Source: Cylindrotheca closterium (taxonomy: Eukaryota; Bacillariophyta; Bacillariophyceae; Bacillariales; Bacillariaceae). From it: a stretch of DNA of 64,000 nucleotides. Each line of letters starts with the position of its first letter. Position 1 is the stretch's first letter. The notes under the pieces are model-generated. The model made no database searches. It saw only the letters and a program-made list of their open reading frames with translations, and was not told the origin of the DNA. Made by a program: the position numbers and the translations under genes. Shown here in pieces: positions 1 through 10,148 of this stretch. Location of the stretch: the NCBI GenBank assembly GCA_933822405.4, contig CAKOGP040001903.1, positions 244,362 through 308,361 on the forward strand, in the 5' to 3' direction.

Positions 1-1
1 C

Positions 2-1456
2 AAGCCAGAAGTACCCACTACTGCTACTGCTGCTGCCGACACTTCTACTCGCCAAACCCAAACCATTGATCCCAGCTCCCATAATGTGATGATGTCCTCT
101 GAAACGTCATTTCCATTCAGCACCATGCCTACTCCAAAAGTTTCCAAGAAGACTTTCGCCATCCCCAAGCCTGACGCTGTCCTTATGTCATTCAATGGCA
201 GTACCAACCGTCCAAGTGAGGAAACAAGTTCAATCGATTCTGGACTAAGCAAGAACAATCCACCCAAGCATTCTGAGATGCCTCGCGCATCATTGTCCCC
301 ACCTTCTGAAATGTCCAAGAACTTTTCCAAGTCCCCTTCTAATTCAGCTTCGTTACCATTCAAAGGCACGAATAATGTCCATGTCGCTTCCGCAGCAGGC
401 GACAAGGGTATCAATGAGATCCAATGCAAGTACAACGATCCCAAGACAGACACCAACAACAATAAGGATCCACCTCGAACGAATGGAACTCGGGAAATTA
501 AGAAACAGTGGCACTCTGAAATTCCATCCGCCGTTGCCTCGACAGGCGCAAAGGTGGTCGAGACACTGGCCAAGGCGTATGCTCATCCAAGTGCAACAGA
601 ATTGTTGCCATCTGAAACGGCTTCTGCCGTTGCTCCAGCATCACCGTCGAGCGGTGATTCCAATAATGCTTATTCTATTGATTGGGAAAGTCGTCTCAAG
701 GCACTCGAACAAGCAGTGACTTCTTTGGCCCAAGGCAATTCTTCAGCTGAAACAAATGTTTCGGTGGATATCAAGGATACCTCTATCGCACCACAAGTTC
801 CTGTTGCGTCAAGAACCTCCTCGCCTCTTATTGTTGTCCGAAAGGGGGAAAAGAAGAACAACGATTGGAACATTATTAAAAAACTGCGCAACCAAGTCGA
901 AGTCTTGCAAGATACCCTTCATGATATGCAACACTACGAAACTAAAACTATTCACTGGAGCATCCCAAGAATTGACAAGCATCTTCGACTGTCGTCGTCC
1001 ACGACGTTTCGATCGGAAACTTTTAATGTTGGATCCATTCCGTTTCATTTGGAAATAAAAGTCCAAGAGGCGAGTGGAGAAGACGACGATCAATCCGTCA
1101 GTTTCTTCCTTTACCACAATCACCGTGATCGCTACCATTCGAATCCGCAATCACAATATTTTCTCCGGCCCTTTCAAAATGAAAGGTCTCGCAATAAGCC
1201 GATTGGTTCTGCAGCTGCTCCAATTCATATAGGTGGTTCCAAATTGAAAATTGGTGAGTTTGAATATGCTTTTGGTGACTCAGCTTTTATTCAGCTTGGG
1301 AAGCAAGACGGCTGGGGTTGGCAACATCTCATGAGTCTCAAAGATTTGAGAGAATACAAATGCATCAAGCGGGGACATTTGGATATGCAATTCCAAGTTC
1401 GCATGGAACGTGAGAATCATGACAGTAGCAGAGTAGGTGTGGCAATGATTTCGTAG
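2..1456 (+). CDS. MATH (TRAF-C-like) domain protein, 5' partial
   Basis: The frame is open from the first bases of the window, so the true start probably lies upstream; the first ATG inside is at 86 (456 residues from there). The N-terminal 250 residues are Ser/Thr/Pro/Asn-rich and look disordered. A short coiled coil follows around residues 262-287 (counted from the ATG at 86). Residues about 289-448 resemble a MATH domain: an opening IHWSIP strand, TFRSETFNVGSIPFHLEIKV, a SVSFFLYH strand, then the typical FGDSAFI, GWGWQHLMSLKDL and closing MQFQVRME segments. Coiled coil followed by MATH is the order seen in TRAF-type adaptors, which bind short peptides in signalling or ubiquitin-ligase complexes. 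No RING, BTB or protease domain is visible in the part present. The domain call is a pattern match; partner and pathway are unknown. Confidence 0.68.
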   Translation, partial: KPEVPTTATAAADTSTRQTQTIDPSSHNVMMSSETSFPFSTMPTPKVSKKTFAIPKPDAVLMSFNGSTNRPSEETSSIDSGLSKNNPPKHSEMPRASLSPPSEMSKNFSKSPSNSASLPFKGTNNVHVASAAGDKGINEIQCKYNDPKTDTNNNKDPPRTNGTREIKKQWHSEIPSAVASTGAKVVETLAKAYAHPSATELLPSETASAVAPASPSSGDSNNAYSIDWESRLKALEQAVTSLAQGNSSAETNVSVDIKDTSIAPQVPVASRTSSPLIVVRKGEKKNNDWNIIKKLRNQVEVLQDTLHDMQHYETKTIHWSIPRIDKHLRLSSSTTFRSETFNVGSIPFHLEIKVQEASGEDDDQSVSFFLYHNHRDRYHSNPQSQYFLRPFQNERSRNKPIGSAAAPIHIGGSKLKIGEFEYAFGDSAFIQLGKQDGWGWQHLMSLKDLREYKCIKRGHLDMQFQVRMERENHDSSRVGVAMIS

Positions 1457-1902
1457 GTATCGTGTTTGGCTTTTTTTTCTTAGAGATGTCATGCTGAGAG
1501 GTTGGACGAAAAAAGAAAATGAATGGTTGACAGTGACATTACCATCACATATCTTCGCGTGCGTCATCACTCTATCAATAACGATAGCGAATCAATCCAT
1601 ACAGAAATGTTCATTTTTCCTCATCTTCGATAGTACAGCTCGCAGTATGCAGCCTCTTTGTTCTTGTTTCCATAGGAGAAGCGTCTGTGGCAAAGTGTTG
1701 TTGACAGACGAGGGTAGACGACATTATATAGTGCCATGGCGATGATGGAAGCATTTTATTTTTTTTGGCGGATGTGAGCTTCAAGATAGCTTCTAGATCC
1801 GGGTTGTTTTTCGGAAAAATATCCGCAAACCGCAGATACGATTATCGCATAATAAAGCAGAACAATACACCATAGGTACAAGCCATACCTAAAAACTCAA
1901 TC
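1457..1902. other. Intergenic, no feature seen
   Basis: 446 bases between two convergently unrelated plus-strand genes. It holds only T-rich 3' flank and an A-rich leader before the next start codon; no repeat or RNA gene is recognised. Confidence 0.5.
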
Positions 1903-2787
1903 ATGGACAGCGGCAACTTGACAAGATATGCTATTGGCGGCATTGCTTTGATTGGTGTTGTTTTCGTGGGCAAGGCCATGAACAAACAAGAATCCTCGTC
2001 AATAAGACGACCTGAGGAACAACAAGATACCTTTGAATCTCATGTGACACAAGATGATGGGAATGGACTCGTGGAGCTATCCAAGGATTGTCTTTGGCAT
2101 GTTACCACCAAATTCAATGGCAATGGTCCTCCTTGGAGGCGCATGATTATTTACTGTCCTCCCAAGACTACATCTTTGCTACTAGTTTCTCCAACAGCCG
2201 CACGAGACGACATTATGCAACAGATTGAAGCCTTGGGCAGTGTGGACTATTTGATTATTCCCAATGCTTATCATCGAGCCGATGCAGCTGTTTACCATAA
2301 AAGGTATCCAAAGGCCAAGGTGGCAACCTTGCCGGATTGGGTCCGCAAGAAGGTTTCCGAAATCGTACCTGTGGATATGAATGTGAGAGAACTTGCCAAT
2401 ATCTTTCATGATTCGATCAAGGTGCTTCGGATAGGTGGCATGGGGGATCCTAGTAAAGAAGAGGGCGATTTTGAATATGCCTACGAGTTTCGTTGTTCCG
2501 ATCAAACGTTGGCCTTTTATGTGACGGACGCCCTATTCAATTTTCAGGACAAGAGCACGGCGAATTGGATTTTTGGTACTCGAGGGATTGAACAGATGGA
2601 CGGATGTTGTACTCCAGTGATGGGAAGAATATCCAAGTACATGGCCTTTGATAAGAAATTGGTGAAAGAATTTTACAGTGGATTGGCCAAACGAGAAAAC
2701 ATTTCCATGATTCTCATGGCACATGGAGATGTCTTTGTCGGAGATACCCAGAAGCCTTTTCAGGATATTGCTGACAATCTCAAATAA
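1903..2787 (+). CDS. Membrane-anchored DUF4336/metallo-hydrolase-like protein
   Basis: 294 residues, single exon, ATG at 1903 after an A-rich leader. Residues about 9-26 (AIGGIALIGVVFVGKA) form one N-terminal membrane anchor. The rest resembles DUF4336 proteins, which have a metallo-beta-lactamase-like fold: a strand DYLIIPNAYHRADAAVYHKR near residues 119-138, followed by a YPKAKVATLP segment and a late MILMAHGD strand near 266-273. The classical HxHxDH zinc motif of active metallo-beta-lactamases is not visible, as is usual for this group, so enzymatic activity is doubtful. The diatom role is unknown. Alternatives are a different alpha/beta hydrolase-type fold; the fold call is by pattern only. 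Confidence 0.6.
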   Translation: MDSGNLTRYAIGGIALIGVVFVGKAMNKQESSSIRRPEEQQDTFESHVTQDDGNGLVELSKDCLWHVTTKFNGNGPPWRRMIIYCPPKTTSLLLVSPTAARDDIMQQIEALGSVDYLIIPNAYHRADAAVYHKRYPKAKVATLPDWVRKKVSEIVPVDMNVRELANIFHDSIKVLRIGGMGDPSKEEGDFEYAYEFRCSDQTLAFYVTDALFNFQDKSTANWIFGTRGIEQMDGCCTPVMGRISKYMAFDKKLVKEFYSGLAKRENISMILMAHGDVFVGDTQKPFQDIADNLK

Positions 2788-3370
2788 CTATAATAGGTAT
2801 GAATATAGCTGTACTATAAACAATGTCTCTATGTCTTGAGACGCTCAATAGATACAGGGATGCGAAGTTGTCAAACGATTGATGGGTTCACTCATTCAGA
2901 CTAGTGCACACGAGCCTTGTGTTGTGTAATATGCAACATTGCAGTATCGCAGGTATCTTTCATAATAATTTCCGATGATAGTTAGAATCACTTTTCCATG
3001 CAGAATAGCACGGAAACGTTGGCTTTTGATGCTCTGAGGTGCGAAATTGTGAATTGGTTGAAGGATTGATTCACTCATTGAGAACAGAGTGGAAATCATT
3101 TGCCTATAAAAGCGCGGCATCAGGTCGATTGATACAATGACAACAGAACGATAGACAAGCAACGCAAACAAATATATATATGTAAAACAAATCCGGCGCT
3201 ATCTTGTAAGTTTAGCTGCCCGTGACATGTTGTTATTGCTTCCTTCTCACGGCCAGAAAGGTCAACCTCCTATATCTTTTCACTAATAATCCCAACCAAC
3301 CAACATATACAGACTATGCTAAAAGTCGCTCATTCAATTTCAATTGACTGAACATCATTTCATTCAGATT
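2788..3370. other. Intergenic with weak internal similarity
   Basis: 583 bases between convergent genes. Short stretches near 2868-2900 and 3060-3085 (GATGGGTTCACTCATTCAG against GATTGATTCACTCATTGAG) resemble each other, which may be an old duplication. No gene is seen. Confidence 0.35.
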
Positions 3371-3933
3371 TTACTCAGCCTTGGGGGGCTTGGTGGAGTC
3401 CATAGGTCTAGACAAGACCATAAGCAAAGTTCCAGTGTTGTACTTCATGCCTCCCTTGACACTGTCGTGAATGACATTCATGAGATCAACCCAGTGCTTT
3501 TCGTCTTCTCGGGACATGCGAGCGTATCCCTTGTTGGCAATGTAGTTGAATGCCTGAAAGATTGAATTTGGGATTGAAATGAATGTTTCGATGGGATTGA
3601 ATTCAGAATCAGAATTAGTTTGTTTCAGATGATGAATATGTGTTGAAACATTCATTGAAGTAAAGGATAACGATGAAAGAACAAAAATTGAGAATGTGTT
3701 GTCCGCCACAATGCAATGCTCATGTATTCACATTCAAAGTGTAAGGTAGAAGCAAAGATGCCCAAGATGCCCAACTGTGCATTTATGCACTCGCAAACAC
3801 GACATACCTCTTCGAAGAAATCAAAGTAAACGCGGTTTCCTTGCTCTTCTCGGACAAGGAAATCTCCCTTTTCGAATCCAGCAGAAATGGTGGCAATGTT
3901 CATGGGGGTGGGGGCGGCAGCAGCTTCGGTCAT
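3371..3933 (-). CDS. Small two-exon protein of unknown function
   Basis: Two exons on the minus strand: 3933-3808 (42 codons, ATG at 3933) and 3553-3371 (60 codons plus stop). They join in phase 0 to give 102 residues. The 254-nt intron has a GTATGT donor at 3807 and a TTTCAG acceptor at 3554. The product starts MTEAAAAPTPMNIATISAGF, contains an aromatic-rich VYFDFFEE segment at the splice junction and ends in a charged tail. It has no signal peptide or membrane segment, so a soluble cytosolic or nuclear protein is likely. I do not recognise the family. The exact phase match and intact frames in both exons support a real gene. Confidence 0.72.
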
Positions 3934-4479
3934 TCTTGAAATTGAATTAGATTTACTGTAGTGTGTACCGGTACAAGTAAAGGTTTGTGTGTGATATACC
4001 GGTTGCAAGGATGATAACGGATGAGAGATTTGGAGTGTGTTTGGACTGCTGGCCGGCGGTGACGCATTTATTACAATTCCTCAGACGTGAAGATTATATA
4101 TGTCATTCAAACTACCGAAGGTGCGACACGCGCAGACGACCGTTATGTGTACGTACACGTACCGGTCCCGATAAAAAATACCACCATCAAATTGTCGATC
4201 CGCTACTTCATTCTTCTAATACAAATTCCAACTGCATAATATATTATTGAATGGATGCGATAATGAAGAAAACCTGATGTTAGTGCATTTTTGTATCCAT
4301 ACTGTTATTAAAATAGCAGAGGACTGCATTAATCAATTCCCCTTGCCATGATAATCCTACAAGGAGTCTAAAGATGAAAGTGATGAATGACTATCAAGCA
4401 AGCAGTTACCTTTTGATTTAGAACGCGATCGTCATGCTCATTATTGTTCTCGTTATGACAAATGATGATACCAGAAGGT

Positions 4480-4775
4480 CAATCAGCGATATTTGCCACC
4501 ATTCTATCTTCAGCAAAAGAGAGGGACATTCATGGCATCAATAATCTTCGGCTCGGAGTCATCTGAATCCACCGCTTAGCAACCTGCCTGGCTGACAAGA
4601 ATAGATGATGATGATTCCAAGTGGCAACCATACCACAATTGTTCCATCTCTTGTTCTCTGTTGATTGATAAATCAATTCATCGATCCATCATCAATATGT
4701 TGAAGCACCAGAATCGCTATGACGACAACCAATTACACTGTACATTTCGTTTCATCAGCCAGAAACGAATGAAGA
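4480..4775. repeat. Degenerate duplicate of the 3' end and downstream flank of the DUF1996 gene
   Basis: This stretch matches 5990-6345 in the same orientation with many substitutions. Shared blocks include a CACCATTCT.CTTCAG segment, the CTGAATCCA...CAACCTG.CTGGC segment, and TTGAAGCACCAGAA.GCTA followed by GACGACA.CCAA. In the 6.2-kb copy the last block encodes the C-terminal tail of the DUF1996 protein on the minus strand. Here no long frame survives, so it looks like a non-coding relic of a segmental duplication. No other feature is seen between 3934 and 5080. Confidence 0.6.
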
Positions 4776-5080
4776 AGGGAACCACCATCCCATTATCAGC
4801 CTCATCATCAAGTTCACATTCATCTTCTTCGCCACGCGCTCCGCCAAGTGGCAGTGAGCATTTTATAAATGAAGTCCTCGTCAATATTATAGTTGCGATG
4901 TATATATTCGGGGTTCTGATACGAGTCGACTCATGGTATTAATAAAAGAGTGTACTTTTGGCACCCGTGATTTAAACGACGGTGTCAAATTTTAAACCGC
5001 ATACTCGTACATAAAATATCCAAAATACAGAATCATAAAGACCACCTTACATAACTTTTTGCAACGAGTCTTTCCGAACC

Positions 5081-5512
5081 ATGACGACTTCCAAACATTC
5101 CTCCAAGACCACTCTGCTCATGATGCTGGGTCACTTGGCAGTTCTGCTGTGTTTCCAGAATAATATTAATGACAACAACAACAACCTGGCGATGATGATG
5201 GCCAATGCCATCGCTCCCCCAAAATTTGGAGCCATCACCACGATGCAATCCCGTCGTCCTGACTTTGCTGCTGTACCACAAGTCCTGAGTTTGGGCGACA
5301 GTACTACTCAAAACTTATTGACGACACGGGGAGGTGATACTCTGGTGATTCGCAGGCGTCGTTACAGGGCGGTGGATCTCGGCGTCTTGGCCATTTGTAT
5401 TGTGGCATTGCCGACGGTAACCATTCCGATTATTCGCCTTGGGGCGACCATCGTCGTGGCCGCCGTGGTTGTCAATGCCTTGACGGGTCATGGCTTTGTG
5501 GTCATTCGTTGA
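5081..5512 (+). CDS. Short membrane protein, function unknown
   Basis: 143 residues from ATG 5081 to TGA 5510-5512. The N-terminus (TLLMMLGHLAVLLCF, about residues 11-25) could be a signal peptide or signal anchor. A low-complexity N-rich stretch follows, and then residues about 98-140 form one or two hydrophobic segments (VDLGVLAICIVALPTVTIPI, then LGATIVVAAVVVNALTGHGF). An RRRRYR basic patch precedes the first, which fits positive-inside topology. It lies between the two copies of a degenerate duplication (4480-4775 and 5990-6345). No family is recognised; a chance ORF is possible but the ordered hydrophobic layout argues for a gene. Confidence 0.5.
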   Translation: MTTSKHSSKTTLLMMLGHLAVLLCFQNNINDNNNNLAMMMANAIAPPKFGAITTMQSRRPDFAAVPQVLSLGDSTTQNLLTTRGGDTLVIRRRRYRAVDLGVLAICIVALPTVTIPIIRLGATIVVAAVVVNALTGHGFVVIR

Positions 5513-6238
5513 AAAGGACAAAGAAGATGAATACGCCATGATTTCAAAACTAAAAGCTTATCATAAGTCAGCCAATATTTAAAATGATTGTGTTACTGTA
5601 ATAGTGATAACCATCACACGGCGCTGTACTTGTTTTTAAGTTCTTCATCCAAGCAGACTCCGAACGACATTGAAACAGCGAATTCCGACAATGTCGATGT
5701 CGACAGTCTACCCAACGACATCTCTGCTGGACTCTTATTGCCATGATGATGATCAGACGTCACTCATTCACTGCCTCTATATCTTTGTTGACTCTTCCAA
5801 TACACCATAAGAGTACAATACCATTTATAGTGGGAAATTAAATACGTACTCTCTAGTATCAACACGAAAGTAGTGATATTTGAACAAGGGTTCTATACTG
5901 ACGAAAGACCACAAAGCAATTGCCTTTTGAAGATGGTGTGGCAAATGGATGAAAGAAGTTGCCATCAATGATCCCTCTTGTTTCATACGAGAAGTAAGTA
6001 TATCTGCGATACTTATCACCATTCTGCCTTCAGTAAAAGCGAGAGACACGCATGAGATCGAGAGTCTTCTGGTTTGAATCATCATATTCTGAATCCATCC
6101 ACTGGCCGGCAACCTGGCTGGCAAGTAGGTCAGATAATTCCACTGCGAGATATGGAAATCAAATATCCGTTTTACGTCTCCTTCTATGTGGCAGTAAGAA
6201 AGTCCAAGATGTTTCTTCGTGTCCATCCGAAAGATGCA
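5513..6238. other. Intergenic; holds the second copy of the degenerate duplication
   Basis: 726 bases downstream of both neighbouring genes. From about 5990 it matches 4480-4775, continuing into the last codons of the DUF1996 gene. A 133-codon minus-strand frame at 5825-6226 lacks any recognisable domain and is not called. Confidence 0.45.
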
Positions 6239-7920
6239 TCAATCAATCTCAAAGTATCCGTGTTCCAACAAGTATTGAAGCACCAGAATGGCTACGACGA
6301 CAGCCAACGACAATACGTTTCGTGTCACACCGGAATGGGGCGTACTGTGTTGATGAAAGTCACCTTTCTTGCCATCATTTTCACGATCCCCAGAGTAGTT
6401 TCCACCAACAGGCGGTGTGCATTGAATAATATCATCCGGAAGGTGGGTCCAAGATTTGGCAATCAGCAAGTTGGTCTTGGCGGAACCATCTTCTTGACAA
6501 TTAGAAGAAGCCCCAAACGAAAGTCGACCAGTGACGATATCAGGAATAGCTTCGTCCATGACAAGTCTTCGAATATCCGAGTCGCAAACCGCACCGGCCA
6601 TTTCGGTATTCTTGGTCAACTTTTCTTCGGCACAGGAACAAGGTAGGTCCTCTCCAATGTCGATATTTTGGTCTGGTTGGCAAGTATCAATCAATTCTTG
6701 GAGCTTGCCTTCCTTCCAACCACTAAATGGTATACACATGGAGTACCAAAAACATTGATGAGTATGATGATTCCAATAGGGGTGTTTTGGAGCATTGGCT
6801 GCACTGCTAAGTACAGTACTACTGCACTTACTTGAAAAAGTCAACATGCCAGCTTGTAGATGCTCCATTGCTCAACTGGTAGGTTCCTCCTTGATAATTT
6901 GCAATTCGGACAACAAGTTCCACGTGAGGAACTCGCTTGGTAAAGCCGGAGGGACAAGGACCATTGATTTCTCCATTGCGAGTATACGCCATGTGCGATT
7001 TGTGGTCATTGTCGTCACCCAAAGATGCTTCATTCCAACAGGTTGGCATGGCTGCGTTGATGTATATATATACGATGTATAGTGGAGAGGTATGGAACAG
7101 GAATATTTATAAGCGAATCAAACGATATATTGCCAACAGCAACATAAATAATCCAGCCCATTGGGTACTTACAAAAGGAAATGTCCAACCAGCCACAAGG
7201 AAAAGTCGGAAAGTGAAGTTTGTTCCACGTCTCACAGTCGTCTTTGGCATCGTCGCGCATATCGCAACATTCTGTCTGTATGTTCTGGCCACTACTTTCG
7301 CCAGGCATGCTAGCTCTGGTAGGTTCATATGATGAATGAGCAATCATTCGGAAACCAGGTGGGAATGCAACCGTTTCTGATGCAGTAGTATTGCTTGTCC
7401 TGTCCCACCGATAATTCAGGGTGGATTGCAAGTTGCTGACGCTAGTATACTGGTAGGTCTGATCGTCTCCAGTATCATCCTCAATGAGCCGATAAATGGA
7501 TGGGTGCTGTAATACAAGATGAAATGGAAACAAAAATGTCAAAAGAAAGAGTCAGCGCTATTTGCTTCCTCGTAGAATAATGGCATCGTCTCATTGCATG
7601 GTACGATGACAATGTAATGTAAAACGAAAAATACTCACCCACTGAAGAGATTGATTTGCGACAAAGGGCGTCGTACTGAATCTGGCAGGAGTCTCTCGAA
7701 TATCTTCATAGCTCGTATTTGGATGAAGGTGTTGTGGTCCATAAAAGGTGTGAACCTGCCTTATTGAAGGACACTGCGGCTGATCGACAATGGGGTCACT
7801 CCGAGCATGACCACTCTCGTTGGGATAATCGAGACACATTTTTACCATTCCGTTGCCTCGTCCACTGACGCTGCTTGTCAAGAGAAGAAACGAGACAACG
7901 AATGAAGCAGAAAGCTGCAT
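6239..7920 (-). CDS. Secreted DUF1996-domain protein, four exons
   Basis: Exons on the minus strand are 7920-7639, 7506-7173, 7051-6832 and 6722-6239, giving 439 residues. The introns have GTGAGT/TTACAG, GTAAGT/ACGCAG and GTAAGT/ATTTAG borders, and phases agree at every join. Residues 1-20 are a signal peptide. The body carries DUF1996 hallmarks: PPGFRMIAHS, a Cys-rich TECCDMRDD stretch, TCWNEASL followed by DHKSHMAY, GPCPSGFTKRVPHVELVV, WHVDFFNGW and then LQELIDTC. DUF1996 is common in secreted fungal and algal proteins and may bind or cleave polysaccharide, but no activity is established. The last 25 residues (NVLSLAVVVAILVLQYLL) form a hydrophobic tail, so a C-terminal membrane or GPI-type anchor is likely. 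The 3' end is duplicated as a relic near 4.6 kb. Confidence 0.85.
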
Positions 7921-8662
7921 GATAGATGTCGTTGTTTATTCAGAATGTATATACATATGGTGGTTTTGTTTTGATTTTATATTTCGTTGTGATGCACTCT
8001 TGAGATGATATGATCCGTGACTCGGAGCTCGCACACTGAATTTTATCCTTGCAAAATAGGAACGATGATTGAGGAATACAAAGCAATTCAGTGGAATGGA
8101 TGTCGCTACGACATTGGTGATCACGTCTAAACCGCTCGGTATTTCTTGTGCACTCTGATTTGACGTGTAAATGCAATGAAGGATTGACTATTTTGTTGGA
8201 ATAAGTGCTAGTGTATTGGCTTTAGTTCATCGTCTATGTTAAAATCATGCCCATTCATTAAAATAGACTTTGGAAATAGCAAAGCACTAACATTGAGCTA
8301 CGGAATGCAGTCGAGTTGATGTTCCATTTTCCATCCATTGAATATTGTCTCTAAAATAATAAATATTCATAATTCATCTTTAAAACTTGTTTTTCTGATT
8401 CAAAAGTTGCATCCTTCCTAATTCCGCGGTGTGATTGATTGATTGTTGTGTATATGATCTTGCCCACTGCAACTAAAATTTCATATTCGTGTTGCAGCAG
8501 AGGCACCGTCATATGCGGTTGCTCTCTTTTCCGCATCGTTCACAGAACGTTATGCGTACAGGCTATTGACGCAAACTTCCCAGATGCTACAGTCACACTC
8601 CAACTATACTTTCATATACGCGTTGTAGCAGAGGCCCCATCACCGGTGGCACTCGTTTAAGG
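7921..8662. other. Intergenic, no gene seen
   Basis: A/T-rich flank upstream of the DUF1996 gene. Near 8485-8535 and 8614-8655 a related block (GTTG.AGCAGAGGC.CC.TCA) appears twice, an early outlier of the tandem repeat that follows. Confidence 0.4.
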
Positions 8663-9105
8663 ATCAGCATCTTTCAGGGAAGGTTTGCACATACTTGTTG
8701 AAGGCCAGTATGTTTGCCGTTTTTCACATACACAGTCAAAACAAACGACAGCTCCCACGTGGAGCTGAAGCGGACCGGAGAGATAGCTCAATGCCAGTTA
8801 TGCTCTCTCTTTGGGATATCGCTTACGGGGTTCCCCCAGCCAAAGAAGTATGTGTTCTGGATTTGAGAAGCACCGCCATCTTCATGGGGTTGCTCTCTCT
8901 TTAGAACGATCAGTGTCGTTCAAGGAAAGTTTGCACATCATACTTTTGTATGTATGTGCCTTATTCCCTTCACATCATGCACAGTCAAATCAAACGACAG
9001 CTCCCACGTGGAGCTGAAGCAGGACCGGAGAGCCAGAAAATAATTCTCTCTCTTTGGGATATCGCTTACGGGGTTCCCCCAGCCAAAGAAGTATGTGTGT
9101 TGTGT
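8663..9105. repeat. Tandem direct repeat, about 249-bp period, two copies
   Basis: The best-conserved part lies at 8732-8855 and again at 8981-9104. Both copies carry ACAGTCAAA.CAAACGACAG, a near-palindrome AGCTCCCACGTGGAGCT with a CACGTG core, GGGATATCGCTTACGGGG and CCAGCCAAAGAAGTATGTGT. A leading GTTTGCACAT block at 8683 and 8930 fixes the period near 249 bp. No conserved reading frame explains the similarity; short frames across both copies differ at their ends. Confidence 0.8.
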
Positions 9106-10148
9106 ATTGGGTTCAAAACGACTTACGCACTCACCTACTGCACGCCAAAACTCTCAGCCAAATACTCCAAGAGTTGGTGTCGCAGTAGTACTCTTGCATG
9201 CAAACCCCATAAGGCCTGTCTTACTGCAATCGAAGCACGGTAGCGGTCGAATGAACATTCGAGTAGCTCTCCTTTGGAGTAGCTCTCGTGACAAAATAAA
9301 GCCCCTGCTTTGATTTTGTGAGCATTTGGAGTGTGAAAAAAGTGAAATTAAAGGAAGGAGTTTAGAAACGGCCAAGACTGGATCAGCGAAAAGTTTGACC
9401 ACGTTTTCGGCAGGTTTTCAATTGTTCTCTCCGTGACCGTTTGCAGCTCCTCGTAATGATAGTTGTCGACTTACCTGGAATTTCACAGCGAAATCAACCT
9501 AAGGCGGTGCTGTTCTTGGAACATTTGGTGCTGAGATTTGAAGGGACGAAGCTTTCAAAATGGGATGGACGGAAAAGAGGTTCATCATCATTGTCAAGAA
9601 TTGCAATATATGTCATGGGGTTTTTATTTTATTTTCTCGCCGTTTGAAAGTTTGCTTTGGGACGACTACTGCGACTACGACCAATATTATTGTTGACTGA
9701 ACAAGTCGCAAAGGAACCATCATAGTATATGTCCAACTAAATAGTTCTATTAAGACACACATCCGATATAAGGGTTGGGAATACAGTATAATACTAACCT
9801 TCAGCCGAACTACAATATCGTAGTAGCTGCCAGTTTCTCTTTCTCCACGGCCACAGGATGGACGTCACTCGTGACTCCAATGAATATAATATCATAAACC
9901 CCCGACGTTTCTATTTCCGTTCCAAGTTTCACTCCACAGAGCAAACAAACAAACAAACAACACCAAGCCAAGAAAGAAAGAGGAGCAGCTATACTATACA
10001 ATAAAATTGTTTCTAGATTTTTTAAATCCAATATATTCTTTTGAATCTTTTTTTCCTTCTTTCCTTCCAACTCGTCGATTCAATTTATTCATTCATTCAT
10101 TCATGTCACGTCCATCCCTCCTCACAAAAGTTAGTTAGTTGATTTTCT
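9106..10148. other. Intergenic, no gene seen
   Basis: About 1 kb after the tandem repeat and downstream of the SDHA stop codon. It contains a short (CAAA)n run near 9941-9960 and simple T-rich stretches. Frames are short and without recognisable domains. Confidence 0.45.

Noticed and set aside
5825..6226. 133-codon minus-strand frame downstream of the DUF1996 gene
   Set aside because: No domain, and its sequence is part of the degenerate duplicated flank.
6807..6831. 25-nt intron for the third join of the DUF1996 gene
   Set aside because: Phase would fit, but a 109-nt intron ending at 6723 restores the conserved DFFNGW motif and has a normal length.
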